A stretch of DNA of 64,000 nt, taken from Euphorbia lathyris. Taxonomy: Eukaryota; Streptophyta; Magnoliopsida; Malpighiales; Euphorbiaceae. The DNA is taken from the NCBI RefSeq assembly GCF_963576675.1, contig NC_088914.1:84318441-84382440 (forward strand), read 5' to 3'. Shown here piece after piece: positions 44,558 to 56,231 of the stretch (the stretch's first letter is position 1; each line of letters begins with the position of its first letter). Under the pieces are notes generated by a model. That model searched no databases and was not told the origin of the DNA. It was given only the letters and a program-made list of their open reading frames with translations. The position numbers and the translations under genes were made by a program.

Positions 44558-47500
44558 CTAATACGGAGGGAAGTCCCAATAGTTCTCAAAATCTCTCAGG
44601 TGAGATGCCTGCTCCGCAGATAGTGTCTCCTCGGCAGCACGCGCTCTCTCATCAGAAGTTCGCGCTCTCTCATCAGAAACCCGTGCTCTCTCATCAGCAG
44701 CTCGTGCTCTCTCCTCTGCAGCAAGACGTCTGATCGACTCATCACGCGCCCTCTCCTCGACGGCAAGGCGACCCTCAGTCTCCCGTCGCATCACTTCCGA
44801 CCAGTGGTCGTTCCTCTCTTGATACACACGACCAACTCGGGCATCATCTTCCCGCACTAGCTCACTCTGTTTCCGCTCATGGGCATGAAGATCACTCTAC
44901 AAAAAAAAGAAAAAAAGATAAGAGGCAGCATAGGCAAAAACATAAATCATACATACATGCATACATTTCACTACACTAAAGTACATTAATGATACATACC
45001 AGGTGGTCGGTGCAGCGCAAGCTGAGGCGATCTCGTAGGAAGCCGGATAGATCCACGTAGTCTGTACAGGTCTCCCTAGTGGTCAGTGAAGCGTCCGAGG
45101 GATCAAACGGGACCCTCGAGGAGAAGATAGGAGGGGCCGCCTCAAATCCCGCATAAGGTGTCCCAGACTCGTCATAGCGGATCGTAGCATAATCCCTCCC
45201 GTAGCCTGGTATAGGCACGCCTATGGACGATCTCTCCGGTCGGGCTGTGCTGGAGGACTCACCGACGAAGTAGGGCTGCTCGCGTGCTGGTGTCTGAGTC
45301 TGAGTGCCATCAAAAAAATCAGATAAGTGGGCACTCCTCCAAGATCCCTCCTGCAAAAAAAAAAAAAAAAACACACAATAAAACCTCCGAGCATATCATG
45401 AATAAAATGAAAAGAGGACGGAATCACTTACCGGAACCTCCGCCTGACCAAAGACGGCCTCGACCGCCTCTCTCGAAAACACGTCCGCCACTGGATCTAC
45501 CTCCATCGCTGCCGTCGGGGCATCCCTCGCGCTCAGTAAAGTAGACAAATAAGGCTCGCGGCCCCCGGCATGAATCCAGACCACTCTACCGACAAAACGG
45601 CGGGTCAGATCTCGACGAATGGTCGATAAGGGCAGAGTCCGTACCGCGAACATAGAGATGGGGATCTCACCCGGCGTCCAATGAGCGTCTCTAACCCCGG
45701 TAATGCCTCGATCCCCTAGATACCACGCCCGCACGCAGGGGCCGGTGAGCACACACTGCTGCTCTTGGATCATCGACACGTATGCATACTCAGGGCCGAA
45801 GTCGAGGTCATCCCACCTGAACTGAATCTAAAGCAAAATACACAAAGAGAAAGTCAGAAAGGCTCAAACCAAAATCCGGCACGATGGGGCAAAATCTACC
45901 TGACTCAGGGTCAGCGAGTCGATCCGATCCAGAAGCCGTGACACTGTCCGACTCCTCTCAGCGCTCAAGTCGAAGTCCCTCCATCGAGTCATAAATGGCG
46001 GCCTCGGCACTCTCGGTCGAGGTCGTGACCGGCTAGGAAGGATGTGTCTCTCGTATGCCCACACCTGCGGTAAAAACAAGGACTAGGAGTGTGAAAAATG
46101 CGAAAAAGATAAGACGGATAAGTCAAGAAGGCGTCTCGTACCAGCAGGGCAAAGGTATAACCGCCGAAGTCCTTGCGCTTCCGGCAAGTCAGATCCAAGA
46201 ACTTGTAAAGAAAGGCTAAGCCTGCCCCTACCCAATCATAAGAAGCCGCTGCATCCAGATCGCTAAGTGCCTGAATGAGACCTGCGTGTACCTTCCCGCC
46301 CTTCGTGCGGAAAATCGTCTCACTCAGAGCATATACTAAGAAACTACGAACCGCCAGGTCGGTAGCGTCAGTCTCGCAGAAATCACGTCTACTCAAGAGG
46401 CTCGCGGTAGAGACAAACTTCGCCGGAGTAGACTTGGCGCATAGACGAACTCCCAGTCCAATCAAGGTAGCAAGCCTAGCGGGGTCGACCCGTGGTCGCA
46501 TCATACCAAAGTGGAAGGGGACGGGAGTGTTGCTCCCTCGCAATCCTATCAACAGCGAAAAATCTCGAGGCGAGATGGTCATCTCCCCAAAGGAAAGGTG
46601 GAAGGTGTGGGTCGAGTCAACCCACCGCTCGTATAAGGCCCGTAGGCCAAAAGGATCGCATACCCCGTTGGTGCGGGGCAGCGCTGCAATAAAGGGCTCG
46701 AAGCCCAACTCCTGCACACGGGCTCTCGCCGCGGCACCTAGCCTATCATACCATGAGAGAACCTCGGCGGTGGTCCCCGAAATCTCAATGAACTAAAAAA
46801 GAACAAGATAAGAAAATTTAAATACAGCTCCTAAAGCAGGCAATTGAAAAGAACGCGTTAAGACTAGGTATTCTTCCATTTTCTAACCTAGAGACATCCG
46901 GTCAGTTAGGACCAATTTTCTGCAAAAATCTCTCATGTAGGGTCCTTCACGTAAGGTTGAGTCAATTCTTTGATCCACTCTCGTTTGCAGCGACGAGGAG
47001 CATAGATTAGGTTCTACTATTCACGTGCATTAGCTAAGTTTTTACTATTCACGTTTTTACTATTCACGTGCACTATTCACGTTGTCACTATTCACGTGCA
47101 TTAGCCAAGTTTTTACTATTCACGTTGTCACTATTCACATGCACTATTCACGTGCGTTAGCTAAGTTTTTACTATTCACGTGTACTATTCACGTTTTTAC
47201 TATTCACGTGCATTAGCTAAGTTTTTTCACGTTGTCACTATTCACGTGCACTATTCACATTTTTACTATTCACATCGTTTACTGTTAGCATGCATAAATT
47301 CGTAGGGTACGTGTAAATAACGGAATTCACGTTTTCTAGCTAAAGTCCTCTAAAGCAGCCTAAGAGTTAGCATGCAAATCATGTTCGTATAGGAATGCTA
47401 AAGCCTAGAGTTCAAATCAAATAAAAGTGAGAAACCACTTACCTCGTTGCAGCGTGTCCTGCTCAAGTGTGTTGTAGGGTCGTGGAAGGTATCCACTCTA

Positions 47501-47559
47501 TCCAGGTTTACGTAAACCTCGTCCATACCTCTGGTGCCATCCCATTCGTCTAAATCCAT
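44558..47559 (-). CDS. antisense plant-mobile-domain (PMD) gene of gypsy element 3, six exons
   Basis: Exons 47443-47559, 46142-46792, 45900-46064, 45432-45827, 45000-45350 and 44558-44896 join through five GT-AG introns, all phase 0, into about 672 codons with no stop or frameshift. Exons 2-3 contain a plant mobile domain: WVDSTHTFHLSFGEMTISPR, then a LLIGL segment and a closing LL/VWAYERH block. PMD is known from MAIN/MAIL proteins and from transposons. Exon 4 is globular of unknown type. Exon 6 encodes a coiled coil made of near-identical heptads (DERARVS, DERARTS, DERARAA). The start is the first ATG about 80 bp below a minus-strand TATA box. It is tail-to-tail with pol, which is decayed while this gene is open. 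Function in the element is unknown; accessory control of silencing or expression is only a guess. Confidence 0.85.
44640..44715. repeat. 21-bp tandem repeat encoding coiled-coil heptads
   Basis: Repeated GCTCTCTCATCAG units lie in exon 6 of the antisense PMD gene. The 21-nt period equals seven codons, so unit gain or loss would lengthen or shorten the coiled coil without breaking the frame. Confidence 0.85.
47013..47280. repeat. CTATTCACGTG-rich repeat in intron 1 of the antisense PMD gene
   Basis: More than ten imperfect copies of (TTTTTA)CTATTCACGT occur, about seven of them containing the G-box palindrome CACGTG, mixed with GCATTAGCTAAG words. It fills much of the 650-nt first intron. Confidence 0.88.
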
Positions 47560-47637
47560 CCCGAGAATAATCCAAATTGAAGTCTAGTGAGAGAAAAAGG
47601 AGAAAGAAGGTGTGGGGTTGAAATGAAACCCCACCAC

Positions 47638-47646
47638 CTTATATAG
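47638..47646 (-). promoter_or_regulatory. TATA box of the antisense PMD gene
   Basis: The minus strand reads CTATATAAGG about 80 bp upstream of the ATG at 47559, leaving a 5' leader of roughly 50 nt if initiation is about 30 nt downstream. Confidence 0.65.
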
Positions 47647-47999
47647 GAAAATGGAATGGCATTCCCGTAAATAGTGAAAAAAGTACGATTTGACATAAAG
47701 GTAAAAAAGTAAATAATTAATTACCAGGTGCACAGACCTCCGATTTGCAGTCCGTTTCAGCCTGCATTTCTCCCAGACAGTGACTAACATTGTCAAAACA
47801 TCAATTCTAGACAACAACTAATTTTTACAGAACAGTGACACCAGTCGAAATACAGACGACAGTCAGCAGAAAAACAATCAGTAGTCTATTTCATTTCGGA
47901 CTCAGACGTGTGCCCATCGAATCGTCGAGATGATAGCTCTAGTGAGAAAATACAGACAACCGTGTGGTAAGAAAATCTAGAAACAGAACCCGCTTTTTT

Positions 48000-48355
48000 G
48001 CCATTTGACTCACGGTCGCAGACCGAAGTTGCTTTTGAGCCATTTGACTCTCGGTCGCAGACCGGAGTTGCTTTTGAGCCATTTGACTCTCGGTCGCAGA
48101 CCGGAGTTGCTTTTGAGCCATTTGACTCACGGTCGCAGACCGGAGTTGCTTTTGAGCCATCTGACTCACGGTCGCAGACCGGAGTTGATTTTGAGCCATT
48201 TGACTCACGGTCGCAGACCGGAGTTGCTTTTGAGCCATCTGACTCACGGTCGCAGACCGGAGTTGCTTTTGAGCCATCTGACTCACGGTCACAGATCGGA
48301 GTTGCTTTTGAGCCATCTGACTCATGGTCGCAGACCGGAGTTGCTTTTGAGCCAT
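48000..48355. repeat. 39-bp minisatellite A, nine units
   Basis: The unit holds GAGCCATTTGACT(C) then the perfect inverted repeat CGGTC-GCA-GACCG and GGAGTTGCTTTT. Because 39 is a multiple of three the array is open in several frames on both strands; these frames are not genes. Confidence 0.96.
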
Positions 48356-48369
48356 ATTTACCTAAGACC

Positions 48370-48775
48370 GTTGAAATAGGGTAGCTGTTTAGCCATTATC
48401 CCCGTGATCTTGAAATAGGGTAGCTGTTTAGCCATTATCCCCGCAATCTTGAAATAGGGTAGCTGTTTAGCCATTATCCCCAGAGTCGTAAATCAGGGTA
48501 GCTGTTTAGCCATTATCCCCGCGATCTTGAAATAGGGTAGCTGTTTAGCCATTATCCCCGTGATCTTGAAATAGGGTAGCTGTTTAGCCATTATCCCCGC
48601 AATCTTGAAATAGGGTAGCTGTTTAGCCATTATCCCCACAGTCGTAAATTAGGGTAGCTGTTTAGCCATCATCCCCGTAATCTTGAAATAGGGTAGCTGT
48701 TTAGCCATTATCCCCGCGGTCATAAACTAGGGTAGCTATTTAGCCATTATCCCTGCGATCGTGAACTAGGGTGCA
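48370..48775. repeat. 39-bp minisatellite B, about ten units
   Basis: The unit is GATCTTGAAATAGGGTAGCTG plus TTTAGCCATTATCCCCGY. It follows array A directly and has the same 39-bp period but unrelated sequence. It ends about 180 bp before the 3' LTR. Confidence 0.95.
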
Positions 48776-48959
48776 GCCCGAAGCAGAGTCTGATGCAGTC
48801 AGAGAGCAACGCCAGAGCGCGCAGCGCAAAGGTCAGGTATGTTTCCTCCTACTCGTTACGTGTCTTTTACTTTTATATGTTTTACATTGCATGTGTTACG
48901 TTAGCAAAAACGTTTTCGAACCACACACATCACTGTCAAAATAGAAAAGTAGGGGCAAC

Positions 48960-51900
48960 TGTAGACACCGAGTCGGAGGACCTGTGATGAAAATCTGAAA
49001 CAAGACGGTCGAAGCGATTGATTCCGGAAGTTTGGAAAAATATATAAAGAATAATAAGCTGAGGAAAATTAACGGCACGGCGCGGGCACGCAACGGCATC
49101 CCGCACGCGGACGACGATGGTCGAACGCCCGCTTGACGGCTCGAGACGTGCGCGCGGCGTCCGTCGGACGCACCATGAGTGGCACGCTCTCGACGCCCGG
49201 GGCAACGCCTGGGACCGCTGGCGGTGCCCTCCCTCGTGGGCCGTTGAGCACACGTGCCTGGCGGCGCGAGGCGCGCGTCCGGCGGCCGCGACGTGCGAAC
49301 GTCTAGCTGCGCGGAACGCGCGCTCGGCGGCCACGGAGTGCACGTGTCCGACGGCGCGGGGCGCGCCCCGGGGGTCGCCGGGCGGACACCCAACCACGTC
49401 GGGCGAACGCCCAACGCGTCGGGCGGACGCCCGACGAGGGTTGGGCGCGGGCGCCCAACCTCGCGTTGGGCACTCGCCCAACGCCGTTGGGCGATCGCCC
49501 AACATTGTTGGGCGGCCGCCCAACAAGGTTGGGCGGTAGCCCAACACTAGGTTGGGCAGCCGCCCAACCACAATGGGCGACGCCCAATTTTTTTTGGGCG
49601 TCGCCCATTGTTCCGGGATCCGTTTTCCTATATAAGGGCACGGATCCCAAGAAGAAAAGGAAGAGGCTTTTTTGGGTTAAACAAACATTTTTAGAGAGAG
49701 AGAGAGTGGATTTTTTTTGAGAAAAATATTTTTTTTCTCAAAAATTCCAAATTTCCTAAGTTCAATTTTTACTAAATTTTTATTAATATCGGGAGCTCGC
49801 GGTTCGTGGAATCAATCGGCTTCGACTGTCAGATACCGAATCAAAGGTATTATCCGAGGACTAGACTCTTTATTTTATTTAATTTATTCTCTCCTTCTAT
49901 TTATTTTTTTTATGCTATAGTTTTCATTCCTTTAGTTATTTATTTATTTTGTCACGTTTTATTTAATTAACGTATTTATTTAATTTTCATTTCGTGTTAA
50001 ATAAAACTCGGGTTTTGTTTTAAAATAAAAACCTCGTTTTGGATATCCCAATACGAACCGTGATCCGATAAAAAGGTAGTTCGGGTATCGAAAATGTTGT
50101 AATTATAAGTTTTTAATTTAAAAGAGGTTTTCAAATAACGTTTTAAAATAAAAACATCGTTTTAGGAACTTCCGTTTTCGACTATGATCCATCTTTGGTA
50201 GTTCGGAAGTCCAAAACGATTGAATTAGATTTAATTTAAAGCTTTTGAATAAATCTGGAAAATATTGGAGTGCTGCTGTAATTTGCCAATTCTGTCACTA
50301 AATGCTGTCGGATTTTCCGTCGGTAAATCTGCCAAAATGTAAAAAATGCCATTTCGGTCCCTTTTTCTTAACTTTTAGACTTTTAATCCTTAGTATATAA
50401 ATATATAATAATGTAATATATTCTTTTCAAATGTTTAAAACTTCAACATATATAATTATTTTAGGAGATTGGTATTCCATTTTTTATTCTAATTTTTTGT
50501 ACATGTACATATTACTTTCTTTTTTATTATTATTCATTTAAATTACATTAAATTCTATTTTAAATATTATTTACTTGGGCATTTTGGGAGATAATTAGTA
50601 GATATTGGGGGATGAACATATAGTCTTTTTGACATTAGGATTATATTAGTTATGTATATATATATAGTTTTGGGGTATATTTGGGTTATCTTAATTATTG
50701 TTAAATAAAATTATTTTGAGTGATAAAGGCTATTTTCCTATTTATGAATTTCATTCACTATTTTCTTATGTTTAAAGTATAAATATATTATTTTCATTAT
50801 TCTTTCTTATATATGTATTAGATAATATATTTTCTTTTACTCTTATTTTATGTCTTTTGGGCTAAAATGTGTAAATATATATCTATATTATTTTCTTTAT
50901 TTCTTTTGGTCATTTATAAGTCCATGTTTCAAATGGGCTTCACTTGGAAAAATTAAATTTTGGGCCTAAATGTGTTTATTGATGTAATTATAATAGTTAG
51001 AGAGTCCATTAAATAAGTGGGGAAAATAAGTCACAAAAAGAGAGTTTTCAATTAAATTATTTAAGCTAATGAGCTTTCTTAAATCTCTAATGTAGATAAA
51101 TAGAGTCATTTTGGTTGATATTTCAAATCGTCTTCAAAACACCACGTTTTAAAACCTTAGTCCGTTCCAACGACGGATTAAGCGAACATTGTAATCAAAA
51201 TCGTTTTCTTTGTTAATAATGGAGATTTTGAATCGCTTTCTTAATGAATTTGTACAAAATAAAATTGACTTGTATGTTTAACCACGTTTTCTTATTAAAA
51301 GGCTTTTACTTTAACATTTTCAATTACTCGAGTCGTTCCAACGGCGACTCGGGTAAGCTTCATCAAACGGGGTTTTAAAACGCACCTAAATCGTTCCAAC
51401 GGCGATTAAGGTGCGAACCATGTAATAAACATCGTTTTGGGGAAATAAGTTAATGTAGGATAGACACACAACATAACATTTAAATACGGTTGTAAATTAA
51501 TCACTTCTTTCTTCCCCCTCTCTGTGTATGTATAAACATAAATGGGTGATTCTTTACTGATGTGGCTTTTCAATATCATATGCTCAAAATGGTTTCCAAA
51601 AAGAGAAAGAAAAGGGTTTCAAATGAATTTTAAACTTAAAGAAGTATACGATTAGTCCGTTATCGCCTAACATGCTGAGTAGGAGGCCGGTGGTTCATAA
51701 CCGGGCGATGTCGGGGTGCCTAGTAGCCTTTCTCCGGAAAGGAGCTAGCCTTCTCGGCTCGTACCTAAGTTTCCCGAACCCACACCGGTCTCCCGCAAGG
51801 GATCGGTGTTCATTTTCCCATTCGTGGATGGCGACTCTTCCATATCTCCGAGCTCCGGCCCTGCCGAGCAGCTTGATTCCACGATTGGTTGCTTTCGGCG

Positions 51901-51980
51901 CCAATCACCGCTTACGTCGCCATGAGGTTGTCCACCCCCCGGTCCGCCCGGGAGATTAGGCCGCGGCACCTCGTCTAACA
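48960..51980 (+). repeat. 3' LTR of gypsy element 3 (3021 bp)
   Basis: Matches 32814-35813 along its length, with scattered substitutions concentrated in the CpG-rich part and extra palindrome modules near 49484-49540. CCGTG follows at 51981. Confidence 0.96.
49384..49613. repeat. palindrome array in the 3' LTR, expanded
   Basis: Counterpart of 33236-33425. It has additional modules TTGGGCGATCGCCCAA and TTGGGCGGCCGCCCAA compared with the 5' LTR. Confidence 0.93.
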
Positions 51981-51985
51981 CCGTG

Positions 51986-52300
51986 CGTTTATGGCCTTGC
52001 ACGTCTATCCCGGTTTAATGAATGCTCTAGAGTTTTGCCCTAAACTCATAGGAAGCGGCCTCACTTCCACATTCATATAGGTGAGTCTATCAAAAGTACT
52101 CCTTTAGCTATGTACTTCACTCCAAATGGAGTATAGACTTCATTAAGAGTTTCTATTATCTCAACCTCAAATCGCTTCAGGATATTCATGCTTCTAATTG
52201 CATGGTCTGACTCATATTACAACACAACTTGTTATTGCCCTTTGAACCTATTTCTTGGGATCTCCAGTCTATAGGTTGGGTTACCATTGTGTGTAACTCA
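51986..52300 (-). other. 3' untranslated part of copia element 4
   Basis: Minus-strand sequence between the pol stop at 52301 and the gypsy insertion; it continues at 32808-32775 on the other side of the insertion up to the 3' LTR. No coding domain. Confidence 0.75.
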
Positions 52301-55300
52301 TCACTGTAGGGGCATAAGTCCCATACTCTTTGCCGTATCATGGACTTTCTCTCTAGCTAATCCTTTCGTCAAAGGATCGGCTAAATTCTCTTCTGAGCGT
52401 ATGTGATCCACTCTAACAGCTCCTTTAGTGAGTAGCTCTCTCATAGTGCTGTGCTTACGACGTATCTGTCGTTTCTTATCGTTGTAACAACGATTCTGAA
52501 TCTTAGCAATAGCCGCGGTACTATCGCAGTGGATCAATACAGCTGGAATCGGTTTTTCCCATTGGGGAATCTCAGCTAACAGACTTCTCAACCAACCTGC
52601 TTCTTAACTAGCCACAGCTAGTGCAATCAGTTCTGATTCCATGGTTGATTGAGCTAGAATAGTCTGTTTCTTAGACTTCCATGAAACAGCACCACCAGCT
52701 ATATTGAAAATATAGCCACTAGTAGCCTTGGAATCATCTGATAAGGTATTCCAGTCAGCATCACTATATCCTTCAAGGACTGCTGGAAACCTTTGATAAT
52801 GTAATCCAAGTTTCATGGTTCTTTTAAGGTATCTCATGACCCTTTCTATAGCATTCCAATGCTCCACACTAGGTCTACTAGTAAATCTGCATAGCAATCC
52901 TACGACATACGCGATGTCGGGTCTAGTACAATCAGTGGCATAACGAAGACTGCCAATTATGCTAGCATACTCTGATTGTCTTACACTGTCTCCAGTGTTC
53001 TTAAAAAGTTTTATACTAAGGTCATAAGGTGTACATGCAGGTTTACAGTCAAAGTAGTTATATTTCTTTAGTATCTTCTCAATGTAGTGAGATTGATCTA
53101 AAGAAATTCCAGTTTCAGACCTAGTTATCTTTATGCCAAGAATGACGTTCGCTTCTCCTAGATCTTTCATGTCAAAGTTCTCACACAACATTGACTTAAC
53201 ATCATTTACAACATGAATATTAGATCCAAAAATAAGCAAGTCATCGACATATAGGCATATAATGGTGCAAAGACCATTTTCATATTTATAGTAGATACAC
53301 TTATCACTTTCATTCACCTTATAGCCATTTGAAATAATCAAGTTGTCAAATTTTGCATGCCATTGCTTAGGTGCTTGTTTTAGCACATATAAAGACTTAT
53401 CTAACTTACATACCTTATGGGCTTGACCAAAGACTACAAAGCCCTCAGGTTGATCCATATAAACCTCTTCTTCTAGTTCACCATTCAAAAACGCAGTTTT
53501 AACATCCATTTGGTGCACTACTAGATTGTGCACAGAAGCAATAGCAATCAAAACACGTATGGACGTGATCCTAGTGACAGGTGAATAAGTATCAAAGAGA
53601 TCAACATTTTCTCTTTGTCTAAAGCCTTTAGCTACAAGGCGAGCCTTAAACTTATCTACTAAACCATCAGGTTTCAGTTTCTTCTTAAGGATCCATTTAC
53701 AACCTATTGGTTTACAACCTGGTGGTAAGTCTACTAAGTGCCAAGTTTGGTTCGACTCAAGTGAGTCCATTTCATCATTAATGGCTTCTTGCCATAAATC
53801 AGCATCTAATGAGGTTAAGGCTTCTTGTATAGTAAGTGGATCCTCTTCTACTGTGAAAGCGTAAAAGTCAGAACCAAAGTCTTTAGATACTCTAGGTCTC
53901 TTACTTCTCCTAGGTTCAGATTCCTCAATCTCTTTTTGTACTATAGGTCTAGTAGCAGGTATGCTACTAGATGATGCACCCCCACTATTTCTTAACTTAA
54001 AAGGAAATCTATCTTCATAAAAGTCAGCATCGTTCGACTCCAATATGACTTTTGCATTCAAATCATAGAACCTATATGCTTTGCTATTCACATCATATCC
54101 AATAAACACACATTCATAAGCCCTACTAGCAAGTTTGACTCTCTTAGGGTCAGGAATCCTAACATAAGCCAAACAACCCCAAGTTCTAAAATATGATAGA
54201 CTAGGTGTTTTATTTTTCAAGATCTCATAAGGGGAGATTTTGCTCCTTGATTTAGGGACCCTATTTAGCACATAGCAAACAGTCAAAAGGATTTCTCCCC
54301 ACCAATGTGAGGCGGCACCTGAACTAAGCATAATAGCTACTACAGATTCGGTAAGTGTCCTATTTTTCCTTTCAGCCTTTCCGTTCATTTCTGGTGAATA
54401 AGGTGCTGTGGTTTTATGTATAATACCATGTGTTTTATAGAAATCAATAAACAGGCTAGAACCATATTCTGTGCCTCTATCGCTACGAAGTCTCTTGACT
54501 TTCCTATTGTATTGATTTTCTATTTCAACTATGAATAACTTAAACATGTCAAACGCTTCACTTTTATTTTTCATAAGATAAACAAAAGTAAAGTCAGAAA
54601 AATCATCTATAAAGGTTATAAAGTACCATTTGTCATTTCTAGTCAACTTTCCATCTAATTCACATATATCTGAATGAATTAAATCTAGAGGTTCAGAATC
54701 CCTAACAACAGATTTATGAGGTGTTTTTGTGATTTTTGCCTGACTACAATAATCACATTTAAGAAATTCATTCAGATTCAATTTTGGAATTAATCCTAAG
54801 TTACTCATATTTTTAATGATACGCTTATTAACATGACAAAAACGAGCATGCCAAACATTAAAAGTACACAAGGAGTAAACAGAAGCATTCACTTTATTAA
54901 TCTCAACATTCAACTTAAACATGCCTTCACTAGCATAACCTTTTCCTACAAATACATTGTTCTTAGTCAAAGTAAATAAATCTGCTCCTATAGTCTGAGT
55001 AAAACCAGCCTTGTTGAGTAGATAGCCCGAAACCAAATTTTTTCTCATTTCTGGAGTATGCATCACATCCTTTAAAGTTAAGGTTTTTCCAGATGTGAAG
55101 TTCAATTCCACACTACCAATTCCAGCAACAATAGTGGTATGAGAATCACCCAATAACACTTTCTTATCTTCGGTCACAGCACTGTATGTTTTGAACATAC
55201 TTCTATCATAGCAGACATGGCGAGAAGCACTAGTGTCTACCCACCACCCATCTGATCCACCTATGAGGTTGATCTCAGAAATCATAGCAACAAAATTATG

Positions 55301-56205
55301 TTGCTCTTCAGTCAGGTTAACACTAGGAGTAGTGTTTGGCCTGTTCCTGCACTTACGTGCCATATGACCTGGTTTCCCACAGTTAAAGCATAGGAAAGCA
55401 GCATCATTTTTAGGTGGTTGTTGCTGTGGCCTATTTTGGTTCCTTTGAAGGTTCCAATTCAAATTAACTCGAGTGTTGCGGTTTTGGATTGGTTTGCGGT
55501 TCTGATTCTTAAAATTCTTTTGAGTGGGTTTCAGAACCGCAGTGGACCTTTTAGTGCTATTAGAAACAATAAGCACTTCCTCTTTTAAATCTTGTATTCG
55601 AGCTTCCTCCTTAATTCGGAGGCGAGTAATCAAACTTTCCATCGAAAATTCTTTTGTTTTGTGCCTCAAAATATTTTTAAAATCTTTCCACGAAGGAGGC
55701 AATTTGTCAATTATGACAGCAACTTGAAATTGATCGTTTAAAGGCATACCTTCTGAAATAATTTCATGTGCTATCTTCTGTAATTCATGATGAGATTGAA
55801 TTTCCACTGACTTGTCATCTGGAATTTGAGGTAGCGACTTACAGCGTATTTTTTCGATCCGGCCTCCTCAGTGTCATACTTCCTCTGCAGAGCTTCCCAA
55901 ATTTCTTTTGCTGTTTTTTCTTCAGCAGTGTAGTAATCATACAGATCGTCAGTCAGTCCATTGAGTATATAATTTTTGCACATAAAATCATTTTCTGTCC
56001 ATCTCTCAGCAGCACGAACAGCAGCATGAACATCTGCCTCGTCACCATCTTCAGGAACAATTGGTTTTTCCGAAGTCAGAACAGAAGCTACCTTCTTTGT
56101 TGTGAGGTAGAACAGCATCTTCTGTCTCCATCTTCGAAAATGAGCTCCTTCAAACCGGAATGGCTTGTTAATCTCAGCAATCCCATTTGATTGTTCGGTA
56201 GCCAT
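52301..56205 (-). pseudogene. gag-pol polyprotein of copia element 4, nearly intact
   Basis: Starts MATEQSNG at 56205. It contains a gag domain, the zinc knuckle [14 protein letters not shown] (about 55390), a protease region [12 protein letters not shown] (usual D-S/T-G altered to D-T-S), integrase with the HHCC finger and the [14 protein letters not shown] end of the catalytic core, RT with YVDDLLIFG (about 53240), and RNase H with [11 protein letters not shown]. Two lesions separate it from an open frame: a frame change near 55815 in gag and an in-frame TAA at 52604-52606 late in RNase H. The frame otherwise runs over 1300 codons. No canonical Met-tRNA primer site is seen after the 5' LTR. 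Lineage within copia is not assigned. Confidence 0.93.
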
Positions 56206-56231
56206 CAGCAGCAATTGAAACGTCTTAAAAT

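Larger units (their letters stand above)
32814..51980 (+). mobile_element. large Ogre/Tat-like Ty3/gypsy retrotransposon, element 3 (19.2 kb)
   Basis: LTRs of 3000 and 3021 bp with TGTAG...AACA ends are flanked by a perfect CCGTG duplication. Internal order: candidate primer binding site (TGGCGACTCTGCTGGGGA from 35816), a 1.9 kb leader, multi-domain gag (37756-40707), RT, RNase H, second RNase H, integrase (to 44091), an antisense PMD gene (44558-47559), two 39-bp minisatellites, and a polypurine tract AGAAAAGTAGGGGCAAC before the 3' LTR. Size, long LTRs and the dual RNase H fit the Ogre/Tat group. An Ogre-type first ORF before gag was not recognised. Confidence 0.95.

Noticed and set aside
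47939..48384. Repetitive 13-residue proteins on both strands
   Set aside because: The 39-bp period is a multiple of three, so any frame without a stop in one unit stays open. This is minisatellite DNA, not a gene.
48000..48775. CRISPR-like array of regular repeats
   Set aside because: The units are contiguous tandem repeats without unique spacers, in plant DNA inside a retrotransposon.
53000..56205. Copia element 4 as a functional autonomous element
   Set aside because: A frame change near 55815, an in-frame TAA at 52604 and the 19-kb insertion in its 3' region rule this out for the present copy.
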